A DNA stretch of 36,239 nt, from contig MWYX01000021.1 in assembly GCA_002050465.1 (NCBI GenBank), positions 1-36,239 of the forward strand, given 5' to 3'. Origin of the DNA: Chitinophagales bacterium 65-1 (GTDB lineage Bacteria > Bacteroidota > Bacteroidia > Chitinophagales > Chitinophagaceae). Each line of letters opens with the position of its first letter. Within the stretch, counting starts at the first letter, position 1. Shown here in pieces: positions 24,134 through 33,164 of this stretch. A model generated the notes under the pieces. It worked only from the letters and a program-made list of their open reading frames with translations. It was not told where the DNA came from and made no database searches. Position numbers and translations under genes: made by a program.

Positions 24134-25306
24134 TTATTTCTTTACTGAAAATTGATAAACAGAAGTTGTCTGATACGTTTTTCCGGGTTCTAACACAGTA
24201 GATGGAAAGCCGGGCTGGTTCGGGCTATCCGGAAAATGTTGTGTTTCCAGACAAAATGCTGTTCTGAAATCATCCTTAGCTCCCCCTTTGAATGTGTTTT
24301 TACTCTTCATAAAATTTCCACCATAAAATTGCAAGCCGGGTTCCTGTGTATTGATTGCCATTACAATGCCTGATCTATCGCCGGTAACTATTGCTGCCTG
24401 CTTCAGTCCTGTACCATTTAAAACAAAATTATGATCATACCCGGCTCCGTTCTTAAGTTGAATATTGGCAGTGTCATTTATTCTTGCTCCTATAGCAGTC
24501 GGATTTTTAAAATCAAATGGCGTTCCCTGCACCGTTTCATTTTTACCTGTTGGTATTAAGGTTGAATCAACAGGTGTGTACTGATCTGCATTGATCTGTA
24601 AAACATGATTATTTATAGTGCCACTTCCTTCTCCATTTAAATTAAAGAATGCATGGTTGGTTAAGTTTACAACGGTTTTTTTATCAGTTGTGGCTATGTA
24701 ATCAAATTTTAATTCATTGTTACCTGTAAGAGAATACGTAACCCTTACATCTAAGTTACCAGGAAAACCTTCTTCCATATCTTTTGAAAGATAATGCAAT
24801 TCTAATGTTGAATCATTTGGTTGATTGGCATCCCAAACCACATACTGGAAACCTTTTTTTCCTCCATGTAATGTATTAGGTCCATTGTTTTTGAACAGAG
24901 TGTATTCTTTTCCATCTAAAGAGAATTTTCCGTTTGCAATGCGGTTACCATACCTGCCAATAGTGGCGCCAAAGTAGGGTTCTGTTGATGTTACATATTC
25001 CTGTACGCTACCCAGACCCACTACAACATCTGTCATCTTACCATTTTTATCAGGTACCCAAAAGCCAACCAGCCGTCCACCATAATTTGTAACAGCGGCA
25101 GTCATTCCGTTTTTATTTTTTAAAATATACACGTCTGTCATTTTTCCATCAATTGTATCTTGGAAAGCTTTTCTGTCAGGAAGGGTAACATTAATAACAT
25201 TTGTGGAATCTGATTTCTGTTCAGATGTTGTACTATTTTCCTTATTTCCATTTCCGCAACCTGATAGAATTGTTATTGCTAAAAAGATGATAAAAATTTT
25301 AGTCAT
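24134..25306 (-). CDS. galM: Aldose 1-epimerase (galactose mutarotase), lipoprotein form
   Basis: The enzyme interconverts alpha and beta anomers of galactose or glucose. The 390-residue protein has the full family pattern: TNYGGRLVGFWVPDK, GRYGNRIANGKF (Arg122), NTLHGG (His147), LTNHAFFNL with the general-acid His218, GYDHNFVLNG, and the C-terminal CLETQHFPDSPNQPGFPS containing the catalytic glutamate. An N-terminal signal with lipobox LSGC (Cys17) and a Ser/Thr-rich linker show it is lipid-anchored outside the cytoplasm, unlike the cytoplasmic E. coli GalM. It precedes the sugar symporter by 55 bases on the same strand and lies downstream of a GH43 gene across 286 AT-rich bases, so it may have its own promoter. 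Confidence 0.95.
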   Translation of the reverse strand: MTKIFIIFLAITILSGCGNGNKENSTTSEQKSDSTNVINVTLPDRKAFQDTIDGKMTDVYILKNKNGMTAAVTNYGGRLVGFWVPDKNGKMTDVVVGLGSVQEYVTSTEPYFGATIGRYGNRIANGKFSLDGKEYTLFKNNGPNTLHGGKKGFQYVVWDANQPNDSTLELHYLSKDMEEGFPGNLDVRVTYSLTGNNELKFDYIATTDKKTVVNLTNHAFFNLNGEGSGTINNHVLQINADQYTPVDSTLIPTGKNETVQGTPFDFKNPTAIGARINDTANIQLKNGAGYDHNFVLNGTGLKQAAIVTGDRSGIVMAINTQEPGLQFYGGNFMKSKNTFKGGAKDDFRTAFCLETQHFPDSPNQPGFPSTVLEPGKTYQTTSVYQFSVKK

Positions 25307-25592
25307 ATATTTATTTTTATGGTTTTACAAGGTCTTTTGATTTACTAATTGTTGTAAATGTTGCTATAAAAAGTTGTAAAAAAAAGAAAAAGGAAAGCAA
25401 ATTTCATTTTTGTAAATTGTTATATGTTATCTAAACTAATCAATTTCAAAAAATGATAACAATAGTACCCAGAAAATATTTATTCTGGCTATTTAATTTT
25501 TTTATAAGATTTATCTCATCATCTCTGTCATGATAAGTAATATTTTTTTCAACAATAATTTAAAATTATCTTATTTTTTAGAAACTGACATT
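25307..25592. other. 286-base AT-rich intergenic region between GH43 and galM
   Basis: No open frame or RNA gene seen. It holds two copies of GTTGTAAA (within 25360-25382), a CCAGAA/TTCTGG inverted repeat (25469-25488) and several A/T tracts. No consensus -7 box faces galM. It is large for this locus and probably carries the galM promoter or the GH43 3' end, but I cannot place either. Confidence 0.4.
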
Positions 25593-26648
25593 TCATAGGT
25601 TCGGCTTACTTTTATCAGAAGGAACCTTAATAGGAACTCCGGTTTTTACAGGTTCGCCAAAAACCGGGTAGCCATTTAAATCCCACGTAAACTTTTGTGC
25701 TCTTGGCGAACGCTTTCTTCCGCAGCCTTGTCCAGGCTCTGAATTGGCATGATAAAGTATCCAATCCTCGGTGCCATCAGGTGATTTAAAAAAAGAATTA
25801 TGACCGGGTGCATACACACCATTTTTTACGGATGCCTTAAAAACGGGCTCCGGGTTTTTTATCCATGATGCAGAATCTAATATATTATTATTAGCATGAG
25901 TAGATAACATCCCCAATGCATAATATTCTGTCCAGCATCCGCTTGCTGAATAAATTAAAAATATGCGATCACCATGTTGCAAAAACTGAGGACCTTCATT
26001 TACATTTACATGTGGTGGATTATTTGCATCATTTAAATCTCCATGCTGCTCCCACGATAAGGTCGGGCTGGAAAGCCTTACCCGTTTTCCTTCCAGGGTC
26101 CACGGATTTTTCATCTTACTAATATATATATCCTGCTGTCCGTTGGTATCACCTTCCCAGCCCGACCATACCATATATAACGAACCGTTATGTAGAAAAA
26201 CGGAAGCATCTATTGCCCACTTGTTAGTAGTATCAGCTATTCTTCCTTTTAATTTCCACGTTCCTTTCATTGGGTCTCTTGATGCATTTTCAAGAACCCA
26301 TAAGCGATGGCTCTCATTTCTTCCACTATCAGCAGCAAAATATAAATACCATTTTTTATTTATGAAATGTAGTTCAGGAGCCCACAACCCGTGGGAATAT
26401 GCTTTTCCCGGAGGTGGCTTAAAAATAGTTTTATGAGGTGCCGATTTTAGATTAGCAATATTATTAGTTCTATAAATAACCAGCCTGTCACCATAGGTTT
26501 GGGTGTAATAATAAAATCCATTTTTATAAATGCTCCAGGGATCAGCGCCAGAGGGTAAAAGCGGATTGATAAAAGTTTCGCCCTGAGACCATCCATTAAA
26601 AGAAAATATTAAAAAACTTATGAATGCCAGCGCATGTTTAATCATCAT
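25593..26648 (-). CDS. Secreted glycoside hydrolase family 43 protein
   Basis: GH43 enzymes are inverting arabinofuranosidases, xylosidases or galactan hydrolases. The 351-residue protein has a signal peptide (1-21, ending NGWSQ) and the five-bladed propeller. The three catalytic acids can be placed: Asp36 in SGADPW (base), Asp147 in WAIDAS (pKa modulator) and Glu218 in VNEGPQF (general acid). SHGLWAPELHFINKKWYLYFAA also fits. It is a single-domain enzyme with no carbohydrate-binding module or lipobox, so it is probably periplasmic. The linkage cut is not determined. It starts 91 bases after the glpF stop on the same strand and precedes the mutarotase and sugar symporter genes, with which it forms a sugar-release-and-uptake set. 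Confidence 0.93.
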   Translation of the reverse strand: MMIKHALAFISFLIFSFNGWSQGETFINPLLPSGADPWSIYKNGFYYYTQTYGDRLVIYRTNNIANLKSAPHKTIFKPPPGKAYSHGLWAPELHFINKKWYLYFAADSGRNESHRLWVLENASRDPMKGTWKLKGRIADTTNKWAIDASVFLHNGSLYMVWSGWEGDTNGQQDIYISKMKNPWTLEGKRVRLSSPTLSWEQHGDLNDANNPPHVNVNEGPQFLQHGDRIFLIYSASGCWTEYYALGMLSTHANNNILDSASWIKNPEPVFKASVKNGVYAPGHNSFFKSPDGTEDWILYHANSEPGQGCGRKRSPRAQKFTWDLNGYPVFGEPVKTGVPIKVPSDKSKPNL

Positions 26649-26739
26649 AAGGATCTACAATTATTCACCTGAAGGTTTTTTTATCGCTGCAATATTATAC
26701 GGGTGCCTCTTATGCAAAACAATTCCTTGACTGACATCA

Positions 26740-27453
26740 TCATATTTTAATAAAAGTATAAACCCAACCCGCTAACAGCCCTCCCACAACAGGACCTAGA
26801 ACGGGAATCCAACTATATCTCCAATCACTGTCTTTTTTCCCACGAATAGGTAATATAAAATGAGCTATACGGGGTCCAAGATCACGGGCAGGATTAATAG
26901 CATAACCGGTAGGGCCACCAAGTGAAAGGCCGATACCCAACACTAATAAGGCAACAGGTAAGGCATCTAATGTACCCAGGCTGGCAGAAGGTTTAGACAT
27001 TAACAAAGCCCCCAACACCAAAATAAAAGTTGCTATTCCTTCTGTAAGAAAGTTGTAAAAAGTGTGACGGATAGCCGGCGCTGTACAAAAAACTGCCCGT
27101 ATTGCATCAGCATTGGTAGTAGCATCAAAATGTTTTTTATATGTTAGCCATACTATAATGGCACCAGTGAAGGCTCCCGCAAACTGGCCACTAATATATG
27201 GAACTAACATACTGCTGTCAAAATCGCTGAAAACCGTAAGGCCTATGCTTACAGCAGGATTTAAATGACCACCTCCACCAAGAGTTGTAGAGGCATATAC
27301 GCCGGTGAATACTGCAATTGCCCATCCAAAGGTAATCACGATCCAGCCACTGTTATTTCCTTTGGTTTGATTCAAAAGCACGTTGGCCACTACTCCATTA
27401 CCCAGGATGATCAATAGTGCTGTGCCAACCAACTCTGCGAGAAAATAATTCAT
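26740..27453 (-). CDS. glpF: Glycerol uptake facilitator (aquaglyceroporin)
   Basis: A 237-residue inner-membrane channel that lets glycerol diffuse into the cytoplasm. Both NPA boxes are present: GGHLNPAVSIG (NPA at 65-67) and YAINPARDLGPR (NPA at 187-189). The Asp191 and RDLGPR context is that of glycerol channels rather than water-specific aquaporins, as is the long loop between the last helices. Six hydrophobic segments and normal family length. It begins 25 bases after the glycerol kinase stop on the same strand, so glpK and glpF are cotranscribed, in the reverse of the glpFK order of E. coli. The kinase would trap the incoming glycerol. Confidence 0.95.
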   Translation of the reverse strand: MNYFLAELVGTALLIILGNGVVANVLLNQTKGNNSGWIVITFGWAIAVFTGVYASTTLGGGGHLNPAVSIGLTVFSDFDSSMLVPYISGQFAGAFTGAIIVWLTYKKHFDATTNADAIRAVFCTAPAIRHTFYNFLTEGIATFILVLGALLMSKPSASLGTLDALPVALLVLGIGLSLGGPTGYAINPARDLGPRIAHFILPIRGKKDSDWRYSWIPVLGPVVGGLLAGWVYTFIKI

Positions 27454-27478
27454 ATGTGTATTTTTTTAGTGAAGTAAA

Positions 27479-28975
27479 TTAATTTTCATCAGCCCAAACC
27501 TGCGCTGTGCGTATAGCCCGTTTCCAATTTTTTTGCAGATCAGCTCTTCTACCCGCCTCCATTAAAGGAGAAAATACTTTTTCTTTCTGCCAATACTTTT
27601 CTACTTCAGCAATATCATTCCAATAACCTACAGCAAGCCCGGCAAGATAAGCAGCACCCAGGGCGGTTGTTTCGGTAATGCTGGGGCGTATTACTTTTGT
27701 GTTTAAAAGATCGCTTTGAAATTGCATTAAATGATTATTGATAGTTGCTCCACCATCAACACGCAATTCTTTAATCATAATTCCTGAATCAGCTTCCATA
27801 GCTTTTAAAACATCCATAGTTTGAAAGGCAATGCTTTCCAGTGCTGCTCTGGCCATATGGGCATTTTCTGTTCCCCTGGATATACCTACAATTGTTCCTC
27901 TTGCATGCTGGTTCCAGTATGGTGCACCTAAGCCGGTAAATGCAGGCACCATGTATACTCCCCCATTATCTTCAACTTTTAAAGCCAATGCTTCAATCTC
28001 ACCGGATGATTGTATTAAACGCAAGCCATCTCTTAACCATTGTACAACTGCTCCGGCTATAAATACACTTCCTTCTAAAGCATATTGTACCTGTCCATTT
28101 ATTTTCCATGCAACAGTTGTAAGTAAATTATTTTTTGAAGGAACTGCTTTGTCCCCTGTATTCATAAGCATAAAGCAACCAGTGCCATAAGTATTTTTTA
28201 CCATACCAGGCTGGGTACACATTTGTCCAAATAAAGCAGATTGCTGATCGCCTGCAATACCACAAACTGGTACACTGGCAGCTGTTAGTACAGTTTCTGT
28301 CATTCCATATATTTCACTGCTGGAACGAACTTCAGGTAACATTGAATGTGGAATATCAAACAATTTCAGCAGGTCATCATCCCACTGCATATTGTGAATA
28401 TTAAATAGCAGGGTACGGGAAGCATTTGAAACATCGGTTACATGTACTTTGCCATGAGTGAGCTTCCAGAGCAACCAGGAATCAATTGTTCCAAAACACA
28501 GATCACCCTTATCTGCTTTCGCTTTTGCACCTGCTACATTTTCTAAAATCCATTTAACTTTTGTACCAGAAAAATATGCATCAGTAACCAGTCCGGATTT
28601 ATTTTTGATCATTTCATCTGTTCCATCTTTCTTTAGTTGATCGCAATAAGAAGCAGTACGCCTATCCTGCCAAACAATCGCATTGCATATAGGTTGATGC
28701 GTATTACGATCCCAAACTACAACTGTTTCCCGCTGGTTCGTTATCCCTATCGCCGCAATATTTTTAGCAGACAACCCTGCTTTTAATATAGCTTCTGTGG
28801 CAACACCTAATTGCGTAGACCATATTTCATTTGCATCATGCTCTACCCAGCCGGATTGGGGAAAGATTTGAGTGAATTCCTTTTGGGCAACAGAAACAAT
28901 ATTGCCCCCTTTGTCAAAAACGATAGCCCGGGAACTGGTAGTACCCTGGTCCAACGATAAAATATATTGAGACAT
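27479..28975 (-). CDS. glpK: Glycerol kinase
   Basis: GlpK phosphorylates glycerol with ATP, giving sn-glycerol 3-phosphate. The 498-residue protein of the FGGY family has the N-terminal ATP-phosphate motif [15 protein letters not shown] (7-21), [14 protein letters not shown], the [10 protein letters not shown] segment, [13 protein letters not shown], the second-domain [21 protein letters not shown], the [20 protein letters not shown] stretch, and [19 protein letters not shown] with the [13 protein letters not shown]-terminal helix. All family regions are present and full length. It lies 51 bases downstream of the phosphodiesterase gene, with glpF next. No glycerol-3-phosphate dehydrogenase gene is in the window. 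Confidence 0.97.
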   Translation of the reverse strand: MSQYILSLDQGTTSSRAIVFDKGGNIVSVAQKEFTQIFPQSGWVEHDANEIWSTQLGVATEAILKAGLSAKNIAAIGITNQRETVVVWDRNTHQPICNAIVWQDRRTASYCDQLKKDGTDEMIKNKSGLVTDAYFSGTKVKWILENVAGAKAKADKGDLCFGTIDSWLLWKLTHGKVHVTDVSNASRTLLFNIHNMQWDDDLLKLFDIPHSMLPEVRSSSEIYGMTETVLTAASVPVCGIAGDQQSALFGQMCTQPGMVKNTYGTGCFMLMNTGDKAVPSKNNLLTTVAWKINGQVQYALEGSVFIAGAVVQWLRDGLRLIQSSGEIEALALKVEDNGGVYMVPAFTGLGAPYWNQHARGTIVGISRGTENAHMARAALESIAFQTMDVLKAMEADSGIMIKELRVDGGATINNHLMQFQSDLLNTKVIRPSITETTALGAAYLAGLAVGYWNDIAEVEKYWQKEKVFSPLMEAGRRADLQKNWKRAIRTAQVWADEN

Positions 28976-29026
28976 AAAAGATCTTTAAAGAAATGAAAAG
29001 TATGTTTACAATTTTTTAAAAGTTTA

Positions 29027-29854
29027 TTAGAACAAATCAGGGTAATCGGTTATAACACCATCCACACCAAGAGTTTTTATTTTTTCTATTTCCTGTTTTG
29101 TATTAATCGTCCAGGGAATTATCTTCATCCCTTTTTCGTGACATGCTTTTACTAACTGACTTGTTATTAAGGAATAGTGCGGACTATATACTGCTGGTAA
29201 AAACCCAAGTTCAGCCAATTGCTGATCCAGCGTTCTTTTATCGGTGCTCTCCATCAGTAAAGCAGTTTTAATGGAAGGGAATTTTTGATTAACTACCCGC
29301 AATGTTCGCATATCAAAAGATTGGATAACTGTTCTATCAGAAATACCTTGCTTCTGAATAACCGTAACTAACAGATCAACAAATTCTTCCGGTGCCGGAT
29401 GCTGAATACCATCGCCACTGGGTTTAGATTTAGTTTCAATATTATACCACAGCGGTAATGCATTCTTATTTTTGGCATAAGCCTCTGATGAACGAATCAG
29501 ATCTTGAAGCAATGGTTTATTTACCGCAATTTTTTGTTGACGGGTAAATGCAGGATGAGGTTTTAATCCTACATCATATTTTTTTATGCTGTCATAATTC
29601 ATAGAGTACAGCAAAAGTTTTGGAGCATCCTCTTTGGATAAAGTTTTACCTTCCGGTGTGGTTGTAATATCTGCATTAAAATAAGGATCGTGGGAAACTA
29701 CAACTTTTTTATCCTTAGAAATCACTACATCCATTTCCAACGTAGTAACACCTAGATCAATAGCTTTATGCATTGCAGGTATGGTATTTTCCGGCATAAG
29801 TCCGCGGCTGCCGCGATGACCTTGTTTATCAAATTGCGGAAATTCGACAGTCAT
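29027..29854 (-). CDS. Glycerophosphodiester phosphodiesterase (in-frame part; N-terminus disturbed)
   Basis: GDPD enzymes cleave glycerophosphodiesters such as glycerophosphocholine into glycerol 3-phosphate and an alcohol. The TIM-barrel protein (275 residues in this frame) has the key residues: His13 and Arg14 in QGHRG, Glu22 in PENT, Glu40 and Asp42 in LEMDVVIS, and His55 in SHDP. Late motifs IQSFDMRTLR, PWTINTKQEIEKIKTLGVDGVITDYPDLF are intact. The first codons encode only MTVEFPQFDK before the catalytic core, so no signal peptide is in this frame, although one lies just upstream one frame off (see the A10 entry). It lies between the SusCD-DUF5689 genes and glpK (51-base gap), which strongly suggests a role in feeding glycerol units to GlpK/GlpF. 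Confidence 0.93.
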   Translation of the reverse strand: MTVEFPQFDKQGHRGSRGLMPENTIPAMHKAIDLGVTTLEMDVVISKDKKVVVSHDPYFNADITTTPEGKTLSKEDAPKLLLYSMNYDSIKKYDVGLKPHPAFTRQQKIAVNKPLLQDLIRSSEAYAKNKNALPLWYNIETKSKPSGDGIQHPAPEEFVDLLVTVIQKQGISDRTVIQSFDMRTLRVVNQKFPSIKTALLMESTDKRTLDQQLAELGFLPAVYSPHYSLITSQLVKACHEKGMKIIPWTINTKQEIEKIKTLGVDGVITDYPDLF

Positions 29855-29855
29855 A

Positions 29856-29924
29856 TTTTTTTTTTGCAGTATTACAGTTTATAAATAACAATATAAAGCT
29901 GCTGCAAATAAGTTTATTTATCAT
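29856..29924 (-). other. Out-of-frame lipoprotein signal peptide and A10 tract upstream of the phosphodiesterase
   Basis: An ATG at 29924-29922 (minus strand) opens a frame reading MINKLICSSFILLFINC then NTAKKK: a basic start, a hydrophobic core and a plausible lipobox ending at Cys17. The frame enters ten consecutive A's (29865-29856) and then runs into nonsense. Removing one A joins it exactly to the phosphodiesterase frame, giving NTAKKN followed by MTVEFPQFDK. The full gene would then run 29924-29027 and code for a lipoprotein of 298 residues. The one-base defect at a homopolymer may be phase variation, slippage, a recent loss, or a sequencing error. Confidence 0.75.
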
Positions 29925-30020
29925 CCAAATTATTTTAAAACCAATGGAGATTATATATTATCCTTGTTTTAATAATACTATAAATTTTTAGGTTGTTAAC
30001 AGCATTGACTTTTTCTTTAA

Positions 30021-31556
30021 TTACTGTATAAGCTTAGTTGATCCTGCACCTTCAATTTCAGCAAGGGTAGATTGTTTAGTCAGCAAAACGTTTGTCTGCG
30101 TCCTTGCTTTCATCCATCTCCCTAAAGTGACATTATATTCTCCACCCAGCTTATAAAAATATCCCAGGTCGGCTGGAGGGTAAAACATTTTAAGTGTATT
30201 AGTACCGCTTCTGTAAAATGGCTGATCCTGCAGCGTTATAGGATTCTTTATATCGTACCAATCTGTATTAGTAATTCTATACCCCCTTGCAGGCGGCCCC
30301 GGAGTGTATAAGCTACCACCAGTTTCTACGAACATTACATCTACCGGTATTGAGGCCTCGGTTACTGTAGTACCCTGAAAAACAGCTATGCCGGAAGCAT
30401 TACCACTGTTAGCAAGTAGTCCACCTGTTCTGGTTCCAAAACCATCTCCATCTGTAGTAGTGTAATTAAAAGACCTTATCCAGTTAGCGCCGGCTATCGA
30501 AGTTGATGATGCACCATTGATAAGTTTACTAGATCCTCCTACATAAAAGAATGACCCTTTAGCCGCTGTACCGGATGTAAGATTTAATTTATACGTACGC
30601 AAACCACCAGTAGCCCATCCATTGGCAGGAAAACCTGTAGGCGTTGCAGTACCGGCATTGTTTGTTACCACTACAGAAAAAGGAGTTGTCGCAAAATTAA
30701 TATCTCTTGTTGCCATTAACTGTATATACTCAAAATTGCCATCCCCTCCTGCAACATCACTAATGAAGCCTGTAAGAATAATTGGAGAAACACTTATAGT
30801 TGAACTAAGTACTACTACATCATTACCCGTACGCATACGAAGTTCAGATACAAGTTTATCTCCTGTAATTTTATTGAATACAATTGCATAAAAATTAGCA
30901 AGAAAAGGCGCCGGGTTATTAGCAAAATTAGCAGTGGCTTCCGTATGTAAAGTGATATCCCCAAAACCATCATTTAGTGTCTTATCGCCTGCTAATTTAT
31001 CAGTAGCTGCAGGTAAGGGATTAAACCCGGCCTTAACCAGAACAACTAAAGTATTTTCATATTTTTCAGGATTTGCAAGTATCAGGTTGGATGGTACCCG
31101 GTTAACAGGTATCGTATTTCCGGAAGATACTTTTGTAATTGCACTTGCTGAAACTCCTGTAATCTGCATAATACCATTAACTCTTTTTAAAACACCACCT
31201 TCCACATTTATTTTAACGGAATCTCCAGGTACGTATTTAGCGGCATCTGCACCAATGGATATTGCAATACCACGAAGTTGGGATAAACGCCGGCTATCCT
31301 GTATTACCAACAAACCTGCAGGTAAATTGCCCCCTGAATGGTCTGATACAACCATACCTGTAATTTGATTTGAACCGAACATATTAGCCTTTGACAGGGT
31401 AACATCCTCACCTTTATACAAATCTTTTACATCGAATATGGATATATAAGGGCTAACTACCCCACCAGGGTAGTTACCAGGGTATTCATTTTTTTTACAT
31501 CCCCAAATAAATGCGAATGACAATAAAAAAAAGGAATGGAATATTATCTTTTTCAT
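30021..31556 (-). CDS. DUF5689 surface lipoprotein associated with SusCD
   Basis: A 511-residue lipoprotein: signal with lipobox WGC (Cys20) followed by KKNEYPGNYPGG, an acidic/glycine linker of the sort found in surface lipoproteins. Residues about 35-300 fit DUF5689 (segments ISIFDVKDLYKGEDVTL, ITGMVVSDHSGGNLPAGLLVIQD, IAISIGADAAKYVPGDSVKINVEGGVLKRVNG), an OB-like fold that often sits beside SusCD pairs. The C-terminal part (about 290-511) is beta-rich and has no family I recognise, with repeated G-F-P-x-x-W patterns that could be a binding module. It is the third gene after SusC and SusD, 47 bases after the SusD stop, and is probably a ligand-binding accessory. Confidence 0.85.
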   Translation of the reverse strand: MKKIIFHSFFLLSFAFIWGCKKNEYPGNYPGGVVSPYISIFDVKDLYKGEDVTLSKANMFGSNQITGMVVSDHSGGNLPAGLLVIQDSRRLSQLRGIAISIGADAAKYVPGDSVKINVEGGVLKRVNGIMQITGVSASAITKVSSGNTIPVNRVPSNLILANPEKYENTLVVLVKAGFNPLPAATDKLAGDKTLNDGFGDITLHTEATANFANNPAPFLANFYAIVFNKITGDKLVSELRMRTGNDVVVLSSTISVSPIILTGFISDVAGGDGNFEYIQLMATRDINFATTPFSVVVTNNAGTATPTGFPANGWATGGLRTYKLNLTSGTAAKGSFFYVGGSSKLINGASSTSIAGANWIRSFNYTTTDGDGFGTRTGGLLANSGNASGIAVFQGTTVTEASIPVDVMFVETGGSLYTPGPPARGYRITNTDWYDIKNPITLQDQPFYRSGTNTLKMFYPPADLGYFYKLGGEYNVTLGRWMKARTQTNVLLTKQSTLAEIEGAGSTKLIQ

Positions 31557-31603
31557 TTTAGTATTATTATTTATAAAAATTTTTTAAATTGATCATTGTT
31601 GTT

Positions 31604-33154
31604 TTATGGTTTTTGCCACCATACCAGAGTAGAGATCACATCAGGTCCCTGCCGTGCTATCGCCGCCTGGTAATTAGCCCTGTTGGTAGATTGTACATAA
31701 ACCGGGTAAGTCATCCTGGCGGGCATTATCCCATTATTTCGTAAACCGGCCCCTTTGGGCAATGTAGGTTTTCCTGTGCGCCGATACTCAAACCATTGTT
31801 GCAAATCAACTAAGAAGAGTGCATAATATTTCATTAAGTGAATTCTTTCCATCTTATCATCAAAAGTATGATTAGGTAGAAATTGCTTATCAGCTGCAAT
31901 AAGGTAAGCATCTACATTATTTAGTGTGCCGGTAGCAGGGTTAATTGTTGTAGTCCATGCAGGTATCCATAGTGTAATACCGTTTAATACTCCCTCTTTA
32001 TAATGGGTTTCAGGGTTGCTGCTTATCCAGCCTTTTAATGCAGCTTCAGCTAAGATGAATTTTAATTCTGCATAATTCATCATCATTCCTGTTAATGGTT
32101 CTGTTTGTAACGATACAGCCGATGTATTTGAATAGAAGTAGGATTTCCTGTCCAGGTTCGATCCGGGTGCATACCCGCTGGGTACTCCGGCGAATGCTCC
32201 AAGATACGGAGCTATACCCCAACGGTTAATACCGCTTGTTCCATATGTGGGAATATCAATCCTTGGATCGTTCCAGTTAACCAGGTTATCAATAAAAAAG
32301 CTTGCTATTCCCGGCGCTCTGAAATCCTGTTCTCTTACTGCCAGGTATGGTGATGTATAGGGTGAAACACCAGTCCATCTAAGGATGGCAGATTCTGTAT
32401 TATTTGCCATAATTGGATAGGTGGAAGGTTTGTCATCTACTATTTCTTTGATCTTGGCAGTTACCAGCGGCGCTACTTCGGCTTTACCGGATATTCTTAA
32501 CAGCAGGCGTAGATACAATGAATTACCAAACTTACGCCACCCTGAAACATTACCTCCATATACCGGATCACTTGTTGCTGAGATAGCTGTATTAAAAGTT
32601 AAGAGGGTATTGGCCTCTTCAAGCCTTTTAAAAATATCCAGGTAAATATCTTTTTGCGGATCAAAAGCAGGTTGAAAATTAAGTGAGTCTTTTCCCTGGT
32701 TTGATTGAAAATATGGAATATCGCCATAGGTATCCGTAAGTATTGAATATATCCACGATTGGCAAATCAACGATATGCCCATATATGATCTATTAAAATC
32801 GGCAACGTTGGTGTCGCTTGCAATTTTATATATATCCTTAAAATTTGTAAGCTCAGAATACAATCCATTATAGAGATAATCAGAAAAGGTGGAACGATAG
32901 TCATACCTGAACACCTGCCCTTCCGCATCAGTCATATTTACGGTAACCTGCATCAGCTCATTATTGAAGTTACGGTTGCGCAACATATTGTAGGTTAAAG
33001 TACTAACGAGTGCAGGCGCTAATAGCTGTGCTGGTAATGCTTTGGGTAAATTATTCGGATCAGTATTCATATCATGAAAATCTTTTGTACAGGATGAAAA
33101 CATAACGCCGAACAGCATGACAACGATTGTAATTTTGTATATAATCTGTTTCAT
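31604..33154 (-). CDS. SusD/RagB-family nutrient-binding lipoprotein (SusD-like 2 type)
   Basis: SusD-like lipoproteins form a lid on SusC-type transporters and bind the nutrient at the cell surface. From the ATG at 33154 the protein has 516 residues: a signal ending in lipobox FSSC (Cys22), then CTKDFHDMNTDPNNLPK, the classic opening of the SusD-like type 2 (PF12771) family, followed by helical TPR-like segments including SWIYSILTDTYGDIPYFQSNQG and FKRLEEANTLL. The late YYALFLVDLQQWFEYRRTGKP and AAIARQGPDVISTLVWWQKP end are also typical. A TTG start at 33175 would add seven residues ahead of the signal and is unlikely. It follows SusC after 10 bases. Ligand not determined; neighbours suggest a glycerophosphodiester. 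Confidence 0.95.
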   Translation of the reverse strand: MKQIIYKITIVVMLFGVMFSSCTKDFHDMNTDPNNLPKALPAQLLAPALVSTLTYNMLRNRNFNNELMQVTVNMTDAEGQVFRYDYRSTFSDYLYNGLYSELTNFKDIYKIASDTNVADFNRSYMGISLICQSWIYSILTDTYGDIPYFQSNQGKDSLNFQPAFDPQKDIYLDIFKRLEEANTLLTFNTAISATSDPVYGGNVSGWRKFGNSLYLRLLLRISGKAEVAPLVTAKIKEIVDDKPSTYPIMANNTESAILRWTGVSPYTSPYLAVREQDFRAPGIASFFIDNLVNWNDPRIDIPTYGTSGINRWGIAPYLGAFAGVPSGYAPGSNLDRKSYFYSNTSAVSLQTEPLTGMMMNYAELKFILAEAALKGWISSNPETHYKEGVLNGITLWIPAWTTTINPATGTLNNVDAYLIAADKQFLPNHTFDDKMERIHLMKYYALFLVDLQQWFEYRRTGKPTLPKGAGLRNNGIMPARMTYPVYVQSTNRANYQAAIARQGPDVISTLVWWQKP

Positions 33155-33164
33155 TTTAAAAATT

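Noticed and set aside
25469-25488. CCAGAA/TTCTGG hairpin followed on the plus strand by a T-rich tract, as a terminator
   Set aside because: There is no plus-strand gene upstream for it to end, and on the minus strand it lacks a T-run; the six-pair stem may be chance in AT-rich DNA.
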